This document shows positions 26,114 through 40,807 of a stretch of 64,000 bases of DNA, one piece after another. Source of the stretch: Caldilineae bacterium. Lineage in GTDB: Bacteria; Chloroflexota; Anaerolineae; Epilineales; Epilineaceae. The notes under the pieces are model-generated. The model did no database searches and was not told where the DNA came from. It saw only the letters and a list, made by a program, of their open reading frames with translations. The first letter of the stretch is position 1; the number at the start of each line of letters is the position of its first letter. Position numbers and translations under genes: made by a program. Location: NCBI GenBank assembly GCA_020634625.1, contig JACKBJ010000010.1:55529-119528 (forward strand), written 5' to 3'.

Positions 26114-26898
26114 ATGAGCCGAGAACGATTATACCGCAGCCAGGCGATCGTCTTACGACGCCAAGACTACGGCGAGGCCGATCGCATCTTGACGCTGTAT
26201 ACCCGCGAACACGGCAAGGTCAACGCCATCGCCAAGGGCGTGCGCCGGATCACCAGCCGCAAGAGCGGTCACGTCGAGCTCTTCACCCAGGGTCAGCTGC
26301 TGCTGGCCAAGGGCCGCAGCCTGGACGTGCTGACCCAGGCCGACACCATCGAACCCTTCGCCGCCCTGCGCGAGGATCTGGTTCGGACCACCTATGCCTA
26401 TCACGTGGCCGAGCTGGTCGATCGCCTGACCGAGGAGGGCAGCCCGAGCCCGGCCGTCTTCGACCTGCTCGCCGGGGCGATGACGGCGCTCTGCGAGGCC
26501 GAGGACCCCTCCCTGGTGGCGCGCTACTTCGAGCTGCGCCTGCTCGGCCTCTCGGGCTACCGCCCTCAGCTCTTCAGCTGCGTCGTCTGCGGCGAGGCGC
26601 TGGGCGAGGCGGGCAACGCCTTCAGCCCGGAAGCCGGCGGCGCCGCCTGCCCCCGACACGCCAGCCAGCTCGGCGACGCGATCGCCTTGGACGCCAGCGC
26701 CTTTCGCGTCCTGCGCTTCCTGCAGACCCGCGACTGGGTCATGGCCAGCCGAATCGACCTCAAGCCCAGCACCCGCGGCGCGCTCGAGCGCGTGATGCAC
26801 GCCTATCTGCGCCACCTGCTCGAGCGCGACCTGCACGCGACCGGCTTTCTGAGGAGCCTGCGCTCCGCCATTCCCCACATCACCGAGGATCCTCGATC

Positions 26899-26902
<4 letters not shown>
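26114..26902 (+). CDS. recO: DNA repair protein RecO
   Basis: The protein has 262 residues. The N-terminal OB fold opens RLYRSQAIVLRRQDYGEADRI and includes LYTREHGKVNAIAKGVRR. A helical domain with LRLLGLSGYRPQL follows, then a zinc site with CVVCGEAL and a later CPRH. RecO loads RecA with RecR and anneals strands during recombinational repair. The length is typical. The gene overlaps glyQS by 4 nt (ATGA), and recO next to glycyl-tRNA synthetase genes is a familiar order in several phyla. The start is supported by the family alignment (short residues before the OB fold) and by the -10 box directly upstream. Confidence 0.93.
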
Positions 26903-29931
<3,029 letters not shown>

Positions 29932-29934
29932 GCG

Positions 29935-30561
29935 ATGATCACCCACATCGAGGACTTTTTCGCCAAGGGCTGCGGGCGCTGCGATCGCTTCGACACGCCC
30001 GACTGCTCGACGAAGCGCTGGCGCCAGGGCCTGGCAGACCTGCGCCGAGTCTGCATCGCGGCCGGGCTGGTCGAGACCGTCAAGTGGGGCCATCCCTGCT
30101 ACATGCACGCCGACCGCAACGTCGCGATCATCGGCGCCTTCCGCGACGACTTCCGCCTCAGCTTCTTCCATCCCGCGCTGATGAAGGACCCCGAGGGCCT
30201 CCTGGAGAAGCAGGGACCGAACACCCAGCACGCCGATTGCATCCGCTTCACGGACGATGCGCGCGTGACGCAGCTCGGGCCGATCATCCTCGCCTACCTG
30301 CGGGAAGCGATGGGCTACGCCGAGGCCGGCATCACACCCCCGAAGGTCGAACGCGCGCTCGAGCTGCCCGACGCGCTGACCGAGGCGCTGGCCGCCGATC
30401 CCGAGCTCTCCGAGGCCTTCGACGCGCTCACACCGGGCCGGCAGAAGAGCTACGCGATCCATCTGAGCGCGGCGAAGAAGCCGGAGACGCGCGTGGCGCG
30501 GATCGCAAAGCTCCGCGACAAGATCATCGCGGGCAAGGGCGCCCTGGAGCGGTGGCCGTAG
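29935..30561 (+). CDS. YdeI/DUF1801-like protein
   Basis: This 208-residue protein starts 3 nt after glyQS, with GGAGGG at the end of that gene as a ribosome site. Residues 20-120 match the YdhG/DUF1801 fold, with ETVKWGHPCYMHADRNVAIIGAF and DDFRLSFFHPALM. The C-terminal part (SEAFDALTPGRQKSYAIHL, then KKPETRVARIAKL) is the OmdA/YdeI motif. Members are small cytoplasmic proteins of unknown biochemical role; YdeI is tied to stress and antimicrobial-peptide tolerance in some enterics. Its cotranscription with recO-glyQS is likely from spacing alone. Confidence 0.8.
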   Translation: MITHIEDFFAKGCGRCDRFDTPDCSTKRWRQGLADLRRVCIAAGLVETVKWGHPCYMHADRNVAIIGAFRDDFRLSFFHPALMKDPEGLLEKQGPNTQHADCIRFTDDARVTQLGPIILAYLREAMGYAEAGITPPKVERALELPDALTEALAADPELSEAFDALTPGRQKSYAIHLSAAKKPETRVARIAKLRDKIIAGKGALERWP

Positions 30562-30606
30562 GTGCCGTCACCCGGCCGCTCGCAGCGCCATGCCCTCGCG
30601 TGCCGC

Positions 30607-32133
30607 TCACTCGAGCAGGCTCAGCGCAAAGTCCAGGCTCTCGAGCACCTCGGGACCCGTCTCCTCGCGGCGCATCTGCTCCAGCAGCGCCCTGGCGCCA
30701 GGCACCTTGCAGCGAGCGGTCGCCACGGCGGCGAAGCCTCGCACCGCAGGGTCCGGATCGGCCCGCGCCCGCTCGAGCAGGGCGACGACCTCGGCGTCGT
30801 CGTATCCGTGATGGCCGATGGCGATGAGGAGCTCCGGCTTGAGGTCGGTCTCGCCGGCCGAGGCGTAGCGCCGGACGAGCGCCTCGCGGATCTCCGCATC
30901 CGGCTCGTAGAGCAAGAAGAGCGCCCGAATCGCGGTGCCCGCGACCTCGGGGTTCGGGTCCTCGATGGCTCGCAGCGTCGCGCTGCGCAGCACGTCGTCG
31001 GCCGGCCAGTCGTAGGGCAGGGTCTTGCCCAGATTCCGATGCGCGTCGGAGTTCTGGCTGATCGTCCGCAGCGACCATGAGGCTGCGAGCCGCACGTTCG
31101 GGTCGGGATCCAATAGCCCCGCGGCCACGGCTTCGGCGGTATCGGACCCGCCGAGGTCCGGTCGGTTGCCCGCGAGCTGCCGGTACGCGCCCATCCGGAC
31201 CGATGCCTCCGGGTCCCGAAGCTGCGGCGCGATGGTCGCCAGGTCGAACTCGCCGGCCGGGATGGTCCGGTCCTTCTTGATCGCGACGCCGTCTTCGAAG
31301 ACCACGGTGAAGCGGAAGCCATTCGTCTCGAAGTCGCGATCACGCCAGGAGTAGAACCGCCGGTCGCCTTCGACCGGCGCGGACGGAATGCCCTTTCCAC
31401 CGACCACGCCCTCGACCTCCTCGAGGCTCATGCCCAGCTGGATGGCATCGAACGCCTCCTCCCTCAGATCCACCCTCGGCTCCGGCCGACGCTGATAGGC
31501 CTTGAAGAGCAGGAGCGCGAGAATCGGGACCAGCACGAATGCCGCGGCGCTCCCGATGGGTCCAGGCGAGGGTCGTCGAGACCTCGATCGCGTCGGCACC
31601 GGCGTCGTCTCGACCTCGCCGGCTCCTTCCGAGCGGTCCGGCCCCGCATCGATCGATGCGGGGCGAACGTCGCCGCCTGCCATCCGGGCCACCGACTCGA
31701 CGAGGTACGCGGTCCCGCTACCGAAGCCGACGAACAGCCCCAGCAGTCTCGGCATGAGCGACGCGTCGAGCCCCAGAGCTCTGCCGTCCAGCAGATGTGC
31801 CGGAGGGACGCCGACAAGCAGGCTCTCCAGCGCGAACACCGAAACGCTCACCAGGGCCAGCAGGGCGGCCCAGCCCAGCAGACGGCCGAGGCCTCGACTG
31901 GGCAGTCGGCGCGCCCATCGAATCTGCAACCAGCCGGCCAGGAAGCCGGCGGGCAAACCGACGAAGACGCCTCCCAGCACGAACATCCAGGCCAGGTAGG
32001 GAAAGGCGGCGTGGAGGGAGTCCCATCCGACGTCGTTCAACATCGTGATCGTCACGGCCAGGCCGGTCGCCAGGAAACCCGCCAGCAGGCCGGCGGTCAG
32101 GGTTGCGCGCCTCGTCGGCGTCACTCGGTCCAT
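30607..32133 (-). CDS. Membrane protein with an SmpA-like domain and HEAT repeats
   Basis: The protein has 508 residues from ATG 32133, where AAGGAG lies 7 nt upstream; ATG 32157 is less likely. About four membrane spans occupy residues 10-170, and a fifth lies near 205-225 (AAFVLVPILALLLFKAYQ). A Ser/Arg-rich loop sits between them. Residues about 240-295 (IQLGMSLEEVEGVVGG, then FYSWRD and FTVVFEDG) resemble the small SmpA/BamE-like fold. From about 300 to the end are five HEAT-like repeats (LRDPEASVRMGAYRQLAG, LDPDPNVRLAASWSL, IEDPNPEVAGTAIRAL and others). HEAT arrays bind protein partners, and the whole looks like a membrane scaffold. The function is unknown. Confidence 0.7.
   Translation of the reverse strand: MDRVTPTRRATLTAGLLAGFLATGLAVTITMLNDVGWDSLHAAFPYLAWMFVLGGVFVGLPAGFLAGWLQIRWARRLPSRGLGRLLGWAALLALVSVSVFALESLLVGVPPAHLLDGRALGLDASLMPRLLGLFVGFGSGTAYLVESVARMAGGDVRPASIDAGPDRSEGAGEVETTPVPTRSRSRRPSPGPIGSAAAFVLVPILALLLFKAYQRRPEPRVDLREEAFDAIQLGMSLEEVEGVVGGKGIPSAPVEGDRRFYSWRDRDFETNGFRFTVVFEDGVAIKKDRTIPAGEFDLATIAPQLRDPEASVRMGAYRQLAGNRPDLGGSDTAEAVAAGLLDPDPNVRLAASWSLRTISQNSDAHRNLGKTLPYDWPADDVLRSATLRAIEDPNPEVAGTAIRALFLLYEPDAEIREALVRRYASAGETDLKPELLIAIGHHGYDDAEVVALLERARADPDPAVRGFAAVATARCKVPGARALLEQMRREETGPEVLESLDFALSLLE
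31641..31664. repeat. 24-nt perfect palindrome inside the membrane HEAT-repeat gene
   Basis: GCCCCGCATCGA is followed directly by its reverse complement. It encodes part of the RPASIDAG loop between membrane spans. It could be chance, a cruciform, or a protein-binding site in the gene. Confidence 0.6.
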
Positions 32134-32148
32134 CACGCGGCTCCTTGC

Positions 32149-32160
32149 TCGATGCATCGA
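32149..32160. promoter_or_regulatory. 12-nt palindrome upstream of the membrane HEAT-repeat gene
   Basis: TCGATGCATCGA sits just before the Shine-Dalgarno of the minus-strand gene starting at 32133. The same 12-mer is the core of the 22-nt palindrome at 6236-6257, so one regulator could bind both; this is inference. Confidence 0.35.
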
Positions 32161-32177
32161 TAGATCCCCCCCGTTTT

Positions 32178-32209
32178 GGGGCCCGGCTGCCTTCGCGCCG
32201 CCGGGCCCC
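32178..32209 (-). terminator. Stem-loop after the Kelch-protein gene
   Basis: GGGGCCCGGC pairs with GCCGGGCCCC (10 bp) around a 12-nt loop, 21 nt after the minus-strand stop at 32231. There is no U-tract, so it may need Rho or act as a 3' stabiliser. Confidence 0.5.
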
Positions 32210-32230
32210 TCGAGGACGAGGAAGGCGTCT

Positions 32231-35200
32231 TCAGCGCAGCGCGAACGCTTCCACCAGGGCGTTGCCGGTACCGCCGTCGCGGCCGCGGACGATGGCGGTG
32301 TAGGCGCCGGGCGCCAAGCGCAGCAGGGCCGCCGGCTCGCGCGGGTCGGCCGGCGCCAGCGCGCCCAGCTCGGCGGCGCCCGGGCATGCGCTCCAGTCGT
32401 CGCAGGTCAGGATGCGCTCACCCTGACCGTTGTAGATCTCCATCCAGGGGTCCTCCATCGCACCCGGCACGCCGCGGCGCGTCAGGTCCGGCCCGATGCC
32501 GCGGAAGACGACCCTGCCGGGCGCGTCGCGGACGATGAGGCCGCCGATCATGACCTGGTCGCCCGTCAGGACCTTGCCGCGGGTGGAGATGTTCGACAGG
32601 ACGCCGTTGCCGCCGGCGTGGAAGACCTCCACCAGGCCGACGCCGGTGCCGCCGCTCTTGCCCCGCACGATGACCGTGTAGGCGCCGGGCTCGAAGCGCA
32701 CCTTCAGGGCCGCCTCGCGCGGGTCGGCCGGCGCCAAGCCACCCAGATCGGCCGCTCCGGGACAGGTCATCCAGTCGTCGCAGGTCAGGATCCGGGCGCC
32801 GGACGCGTCGTAGACCTCGATCCAGGGATCGAGCAGGGCGCCGGGCACGCCGCGGAGGGTCAGGTCCGGGCCGATGGCGCGAACGAGGACGTCGGCCGCG
32901 CCGCCGGCGACGATGAAGCCGCCGATCAGGACCTCGTCGCCGGTGCCGACCCAGGCGCGGGTGGAGATGTTGACCAGCCGAGCCGAGGGCGTCGGCACGG
33001 GGGTCGGCGTCGGGCTCGGCGGCACCGCGTCCGGCATGCGCAAGGCGTAGGCCACGCCGCCTTGCTCGCGCAGCGTGCCGTCCTCGCCCCGCAGGAGCTG
33101 CGCCACCTCGACGTCGTAGGCTTCGCCGGCCGCCGGTGCGTCGCGCCGAAGCTGTGGATCCACGGCGTCACGCGCGTAGCGCAGGCCCAGCTCGATGGAC
33201 TCACCCGGGGCCAGGGTCAGGCCCTCGATCAGCGCCCCGCCGGGCTGGTCGACGATGACAGCCGAGCCCTCCGGCGCGATCCGGAAGCCGCGGCCGGGGC
33301 CACCCTGGGCCTTCCAGCGGTCGCCGATCGCCGCCGGCATGTCCAGGTCCAGCCGGCCGCCGGCGAAGAAGTCGGACCCGGCCAGCCCCTCCACCGACCG
33401 GATGCGCACCGCCAGCTCCTGCTCCACCGCGCCGAGGTTGCGCAGGATCACCGGGTGACGCGGGCCGACGCTTCCGACGATCAGCCCTTCGACCTGGACG
33501 TTGCGCCAGGCGATGTTGTTGTTCCAGCGCGTGTTGTGATCGACGTCCGTGGTCTCGTCCCAGATCGCGTCCGGCGCGGCGGCCTCGATCCGCGCCAGCA
33601 GACAGGCATGGAGCAGGTCGCCATGGGGCGGGGTCGGCGGCAGCCAGGGCAATCCGACCACGGTGGATTGGCCGGGATCGAGGCTGAGATCGACCGTCGC
33701 GCCGATCTCGGTCCAGTCGCCGTTGGTCGTGCCCGGCTCGCTGCCCGGCACCGTGTTCCAGCCCAGGCCCAAGGCCGCCTTGGCCCAGTACAGGTGCAGG
33801 GTGCCGGTGGCCGGCAGCTGGCCGATGTTCTGGACGCGGACGCAGACGGTGATCGGGAGCCCAAGGTCCATCGGGTTCTGCGGCACCGGGGTGGCGCAGG
33901 CGGCGTGCGGGCTCTGCGGGTCGTAGATCGTGTTGCGCACCCAGATGGCGCGGCTCTGCCACATGGGCTGGCCGATCATGCCCGTGTCCGGTTCCAGTCC
34001 GGTGTCCAGCTGCGTGCCTTGCGGCACCGTATGCGGCGTGTCGTCGATCCACAGGTCGGGCCGCGGCTGGCCCAGGAAGGCCCAGGATGGGGGACCCTTC
34101 GGCCCGGGCTCGGTGTAGGGCGGCATCGGCCCGCAGTCGTAGCGCAGGCGCAGCTCCAGGCTATCCACCCGGCCGTCGTCCTGCACGTAGACATCCAGCC
34201 GGCCGGTCTGGTTGATCGCCTCCAGGAGCGTGTAGGATTGGCTCAGGTCGCGCGCCAGGACCGGCGTCTTGCCCTGCCCTTGCAGCCAGTTGCTGGCCAG
34301 CCACCAGTTGACGCGCGCCGCCGGGCTCGCGCCGGCCACCAGGGCCGAGATGGTGTCGTTGCTGCCGCCCTGCGTGCCATGCATCACCAGCTCCAGGGCG
34401 GCCACGTGCATGCCAGGCCGCTGGAGGCCGACGAAGCTGTCGGCGAAGACCCGGTCGATGGTCGCATCGCCGTAGCCCTTGAGCGCCGGGAAGTTGCCGG
34501 CGGCAAGGAGCTGTTGCAGCTCCGCGCTGGGCTGGGCGTCACGCGCGCGCGCCAGGTCGACCCAGTCGCCACAGCAGGCGTGGAAGGTACGCAGGCGCAG
34601 ACCGTAGATCGTCGTGTCGTCCTGGGTATAGACGTCCAGGCGGCCGCTGGCGTTCATCGCGGCCAGGACGCCTGGATCGTTCACCTGGATGGTGAAGCCC
34701 TTCGCGAGGCCGCCCGGCAGCCAGCTGGCGCCGAGGTTCGGGCTGGCCTGGCCGGCATCGTAGAACCAGTGCTGTGCCGGCGGCGTCGGTGAGCCGTCGG
34801 CCACCAGAGCGAAGATGGCGTCGTTGTCGGAGCCGCTGCCGCCGGGCTGGGCCAGCACCGTCAGCTCGGCGGCGGTGATTCGCGTGCCCGGCCGAGCCAG
34901 CTGGTCGAAGGTGTGGCCGACCGCCATCTGCGTGGTCGCATCGCCAAAGGCCTTGCGGCGGTTGGGCGTGAAGCCGATGGCCGTCAGATGGGCGTCCAGC
35001 GCGCTCCCGATCTGGCTGCCGGGCGCCGCGTGCGTTGCCCAGTCGTCGCAGCAGACGTAGCGCAGGCGCAGGAACATGCGCTGCACGGTCGTATCGTCCT
35101 GCACGAAGACGTCCAGCCGACCGTCGTCGTTCATGGCCGCCAGCACCGCCTTGGCGTCCACATGCAGCTGGGTCGTGATGGTCTTGCCCGGGTCGCCAGC

Positions 35201-36679
35201 ACTCCAGGGGAAGCTCTTGGATGGCAGGCCGCTGCCCGTGTCGAAGAACCAGCCGACCCGCGGGCTGCTGGGCCAGTCCTTGCGCGCCACCAGGATGTGG
35301 AAGGCGTCGTTGCTGGCGTCCCAACCGCCCGGCTCGGCCACGATCGTCAGTGCGGCCTCGGCGATGCGCATGCCGGGTCGTTGCAGGCCGGTGAAGGAGT
35401 GAGCCACGACGCGGTCGGTCGCCGGGTCGCCCAGGCCCTTGCGCTTGCCCGGAGCGATGCCCGCCTGGGCCAGCAGGGTCGCGAAGCCGGCATCGGGCTG
35501 GGCTTGGGCCACCGGGATGTCGATCGTCTCGTCGCAAGGCGGCGCCGCGACACGCTCGGCGCTGCTCAGCCAGCCCGCGACGCCGTATCCGCCGGCCGCC
35601 AGCAGGCTCCCATCGTCGAGCAGGGTGGTCGTGTGCAGCCGGCGCGCATCGTTGAGCGGCGGGCCTGCCGTCCAGCGATCGGACCACGGCTCGTAGGCTT
35701 CGGTGTCGGCGCGCGGGCTGTTGGTGTCGCCACCGACCACCAGCACCCGGCCGTCGGGCAGCAGGGTGGCCGTGTGATGGCGGCGCGGGTGGGCCAGCGG
35801 CGCGGTCTCGACGACGCCATGCGTCTGCGGGTGATAGCGCTCGGCCCGTGGCGGGAAGCCGAGGCCGCCGCCACCGTCGCCGCCGATCAGCAGGACATCG
35901 CCGTCGGGCAACAGGGTCGCCGTGTGGAAGCCACGCGGCGTCGTCAGCTGTGCGACCTCGGTCGCGGTGCCCTGCGGGTTCACGCGCTCGATGCTGGTCA
36001 GGCGACCCCCGGCGCCCGCGCCGCCGGCCACCAGCACACTACCATCCGACAACAGCGTGGCGGTGTGATACTCGCGCGCCCTGCTCAGGGCCCCGATGGC
36101 GTTCCAGTGGTCCGCGACCGGATCGTAGACCTCGATCGAATCGAGGAAGCCCGGGTTGCCGCCGCCCAGCACCATCACCCGGCCGTCGGGCAACAGGGTA
36201 GCGCTGTGAAACGCTCGCGGCGTGACCATGGCACCGGTGGGCGTCAGGCTGTCGTCGGCCGGGTCGAAGATCAAGGCGGTGTCTGGATAGCCCTGGCCCA
36301 TTCCCCCGTCTCCGCCGGCGATCAACACCCGCCCGTCGGGCAGCAGCGTCGCGGTGTGGCCGCGGCGCGGCGGGCGCAGGCTCGTCAGCGCCTGCCAGAT
36401 TCCACCGACCGGATCGTAGCGCTCGATCGAGCCCTCGGCCGGATCCGCGGTGGCGTCGCCGCCGGCACCGATGGCCAGCACGCTGCCGTCCGGTAGCAGG
36501 GTGGCGGTGTGGCCGCCACGGGCCGTGGCCAGCGCCCCGGTCATCTGCCAGGGTCCGAGGGGCATCCCGGCCGGAGCGGCGCGTGAGCCCTCGGCCCCAG
36601 CGGCCAGCATCGTCAACAGCACGAAGATCGCCACCGTCAAGGTCGCGCATCGGGTCCGGAATCCACGTTTCGCGTTCAT
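32231..36679 (-). CDS. Large secreted Kelch-propeller protein with a triplicated unknown domain
   Basis: The protein has 1482 residues. A perfect AAAGGAG lies 7 nt before ATG 36679, and a signal peptide follows (LTVAIFVLLTMLAAGAEG). Residues about 45-375 hold seven Kelch/galactose-oxidase-type repeats with a nearly constant HTATLLPDGRVLVAGG core, so a complete seven-bladed propeller is likely. Residues about 400-543, 547-706 and 707-850 are three copies of an unnamed domain. Each has a GDATxDRV--SF--LxRPGM segment near its start and ends in GRLDVYVQDDTT followed by L-LR. A Cys- and Trp-containing beta-rich stretch (about 855-1215) follows. A short Pro-Thr linker then leads to two copies of a domain opening LVNISTR and LSNISTR with VIGGFIV-type strands (1233-1355, 1360-1482). 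Surface binding is plausible. The Cys-Tyr cofactor residues of galactose oxidase were not identified. Confidence 0.78.
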   Translation of the reverse strand: MNAKRGFRTRCATLTVAIFVLLTMLAAGAEGSRAAPAGMPLGPWQMTGALATARGGHTATLLPDGSVLAIGAGGDATADPAEGSIERYDPVGGIWQALTSLRPPRRGHTATLLPDGRVLIAGGDGGMGQGYPDTALIFDPADDSLTPTGAMVTPRAFHSATLLPDGRVMVLGGGNPGFLDSIEVYDPVADHWNAIGALSRAREYHTATLLSDGSVLVAGGAGAGGRLTSIERVNPQGTATEVAQLTTPRGFHTATLLPDGDVLLIGGDGGGGLGFPPRAERYHPQTHGVVETAPLAHPRRHHTATLLPDGRVLVVGGDTNSPRADTEAYEPWSDRWTAGPPLNDARRLHTTTLLDDGSLLAAGGYGVAGWLSSAERVAAPPCDETIDIPVAQAQPDAGFATLLAQAGIAPGKRKGLGDPATDRVVAHSFTGLQRPGMRIAEAALTIVAEPGGWDASNDAFHILVARKDWPSSPRVGWFFDTGSGLPSKSFPWSAGDPGKTITTQLHVDAKAVLAAMNDDGRLDVFVQDDTTVQRMFLRLRYVCCDDWATHAAPGSQIGSALDAHLTAIGFTPNRRKAFGDATTQMAVGHTFDQLARPGTRITAAELTVLAQPGGSGSDNDAIFALVADGSPTPPAQHWFYDAGQASPNLGASWLPGGLAKGFTIQVNDPGVLAAMNASGRLDVYTQDDTTIYGLRLRTFHACCGDWVDLARARDAQPSAELQQLLAAGNFPALKGYGDATIDRVFADSFVGLQRPGMHVAALELVMHGTQGGSNDTISALVAGASPAARVNWWLASNWLQGQGKTPVLARDLSQSYTLLEAINQTGRLDVYVQDDGRVDSLELRLRYDCGPMPPYTEPGPKGPPSWAFLGQPRPDLWIDDTPHTVPQGTQLDTGLEPDTGMIGQPMWQSRAIWVRNTIYDPQSPHAACATPVPQNPMDLGLPITVCVRVQNIGQLPATGTLHLYWAKAALGLGWNTVPGSEPGTTNGDWTEIGATVDLSLDPGQSTVVGLPWLPPTPPHGDLLHACLLARIEAAAPDAIWDETTDVDHNTRWNNNIAWRNVQVEGLIVGSVGPRHPVILRNLGAVEQELAVRIRSVEGLAGSDFFAGGRLDLDMPAAIGDRWKAQGGPGRGFRIAPEGSAVIVDQPGGALIEGLTLAPGESIELGLRYARDAVDPQLRRDAPAAGEAYDVEVAQLLRGEDGTLREQGGVAYALRMPDAVPPSPTPTPVPTPSARLVNISTRAWVGTGDEVLIGGFIVAGGAADVLVRAIGPDLTLRGVPGALLDPWIEVYDASGARILTCDDWMTCPGAADLGGLAPADPREAALKVRFEPGAYTVIVRGKSGGTGVGLVEVFHAGGNGVLSNISTRGKVLTGDQVMIGGLIVRDAPGRVVFRGIGPDLTRRGVPGAMEDPWMEIYNGQGERILTCDDWSACPGAAELGALAPADPREPAALLRLAPGAYTAIVRGRDGGTGNALVEAFALR

Positions 36680-36722
36680 GCTCTGCTCCTTTCTGCCGCT
36701 TGGGCGATGCCCGAGGCGCCAT

Positions 36723-36736
36723 CGCGAAGCTTCGCG
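36723..36736. promoter_or_regulatory. 14-nt palindrome in the Kelch/ppdK divergent region
   Basis: CGCGAAGCTTCGCG is perfectly symmetric and lies 44 nt before the Kelch gene start. The surrounding 36680-36960 region (281 nt) has no gene; a weak TATCCT -10 for ppdK is visible at 36869-36874. Confidence 0.35.
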
Positions 36737-36960
36737 TCGCCGGGATGCTCGGGCTCGAGATCCATGCCCAGAGCCTAGCGACCGGTCGTTCCTTCTGCGT
36801 TCCCTGAGCGCTCCGCCACGGATCTTCGGCCACGTTTCGCCCCCGTTCCAGACCTCCCGGCGGCAGGCTATCCTCGACGCCGTGGCGCCACCCTGGCATC
36901 ATGCAGGGCGCAGCGGGGTCGCTCGTTGGTCGATACACGCTCGGATCATGGAGGGTTCAC

Positions 36961-39663
<2,703 letters not shown>

Positions 39664-39703
39664 AGCGGCCCGTTCGGCCGAGGATCGGGTTCGCGTTCGG
39701 CGC

Positions 39704-39740
39704 GAAGCCCTGGTCGCGTGGCATGCGCGGCCAGGGCTTC
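39704..39740. terminator. Bidirectional terminator-like hairpin between ppdK and the enoyl-CoA hydratase gene
   Basis: A 15-bp stem pairs GAAGCCCTGGTCGCG with CGCGGCCAGGGCTTC (one T-G wobble) around the loop TGGCATG. It sits in the gap between two convergent genes, so it probably ends both transcripts. No U-tract is seen. Confidence 0.7.
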
Positions 39741-39819
39741 GGACGCCTGATAGGACGCGCCCGCGCCACGCACCGGTTTCGATCCGTGGCGGTGCGCCGA
39801 GTTCCGGCGCAGGGCGAGC

Positions 39820-40653
39820 TCAGGCGTTCTTGCCTCCGGCCATGAAGCGGTCCACCGAGCGAACATGCGCCTCGGCCGCCCAGAGCCCCGGAAAGAGCGT
39901 CCGCTCGAAGTCGAGGGCCTCGGCATAGGGCAGGTCGCGCCCGGCCAGCAGCAGCTGCTTGACCGCGCGCACGGTGCTCGGGTCGGCGGCGGCGATGTCC
40001 TCGGCCAGGGCCAGGCCGGTGGCGTAGGCGCGACGCGGCAGGGTCACGTGGTTGACCAGACCCAGCTGCAGGAGCTCGGCGGCGCTGTAGGGCCGAGCGG
40101 CCAGCAGCATCTGGGCCGCCCGGGCGTGGCCCACCAGGCGCAGGAGGCGCTGGCCGGCGCCCCAACCCGGCACCAGGCCCAGCTTGAGGTGCACCAGGCC
40201 GAACTTCACGTCCTCGCTGACCACGCGCAGGTCGCACGCCAGGGCGATCTCGCTGCCGCCGCCCAACGCGAAACCGTCCACGGCGGCGACCGAGGGAATC
40301 GGCAGCCGCTCGAGCGCCAGCAGGGCGTCGCCCATGACCCGCGCCAGCCTAAGGCCCTCGTCGGCGCCCAGCCGGGTGTGCAGGGCGTGCTGGTCGCCGC
40401 CGGAGCAGAAGGCGCGGCCGCCGGCGCCGGTCAGCACGACCACCCGCGGGCCGTCGGCCGGATCGGACCCCGTGGCGGCGCAGCGGCGCCCGAGCTCGGC
40501 CACCGCCTCGGCGAAGCGCTCCATGGCCGGCCAGTCGAGCGCGTTCAGCCGCTGGGGCCGGTTGAAGGTGATGCTGCTGATGCCCGAAGCGGCGTGCTCG
40601 ACCAGGATGGGCGCTTCGAACTCGGACGGGCGCTCGATGGACCGCTCTTCCAT
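39820..40653 (-). CDS. Enoyl-CoA hydratase/isomerase family protein
   Basis: This 277-residue protein has the crotonase fold: ITFNRPQRLNALDW, the oxyanion-hole segment AFCSGGD, IPSVAAVDGFALGGGSEIALACDLRV and FGLVHLKLGLVPGWGAGQRLLRLVG. The second catalytic Glu of classical hydratases would lie around the LGLVPGWG segment; here Gly-Trp-Gly is present with no clear Glu, while the first position (GGGSE) keeps one. Isomerase, hydrolase or 1,4-dihydroxynaphthoyl-CoA-type chemistry is therefore also possible. ATG 40653 follows AAAGGGG; the GTG three bases upstream is too close to it. A good promoter lies on the minus strand at 40721-40749. Confidence 0.82.
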   Translation of the reverse strand: MEERSIERPSEFEAPILVEHAASGISSITFNRPQRLNALDWPAMERFAEAVAELGRRCAATGSDPADGPRVVVLTGAGGRAFCSGGDQHALHTRLGADEGLRLARVMGDALLALERLPIPSVAAVDGFALGGGSEIALACDLRVVSEDVKFGLVHLKLGLVPGWGAGQRLLRLVGHARAAQMLLAARPYSAAELLQLGLVNHVTLPRRAYATGLALAEDIAAADPSTVRAVKQLLLAGRDLPYAEALDFERTLFPGLWAAEAHVRSVDRFMAGGKNA

Positions 40654-40720
40654 CACATCCCCTTTGCGCCCGCGGCGGCAGGGCCGGACCCAGGCTCGCG
40701 ATGTGGTAACGATTTCATTA

Positions 40721-40749
40721 AGTATACACCAGCGCCCGAGGCGCGTCAG
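40721..40749 (-). promoter_or_regulatory. Promoter of the enoyl-CoA hydratase gene
   Basis: On the minus strand CTGACG (40749-40744) is followed after 17 bp by TATACT (40726-40721), preceded by TG as an extended -10. The transcript would start near 40714 with a leader of about 60 nt. Confidence 0.7.
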
Positions 40750-40807
40750 GTTGCCGCGCCGAGCGGTCCGGCCGGCCGGCCGGGCGCGCCGGGTCGGGCA
40801 TCCGGCC

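Noticed and set aside
32231..36679. Kelch protein as an active galactose oxidase
   Set aside because: Kelch repeats are clear, but the Tyr-Cys cofactor pair and copper-binding His residues could not be assigned.
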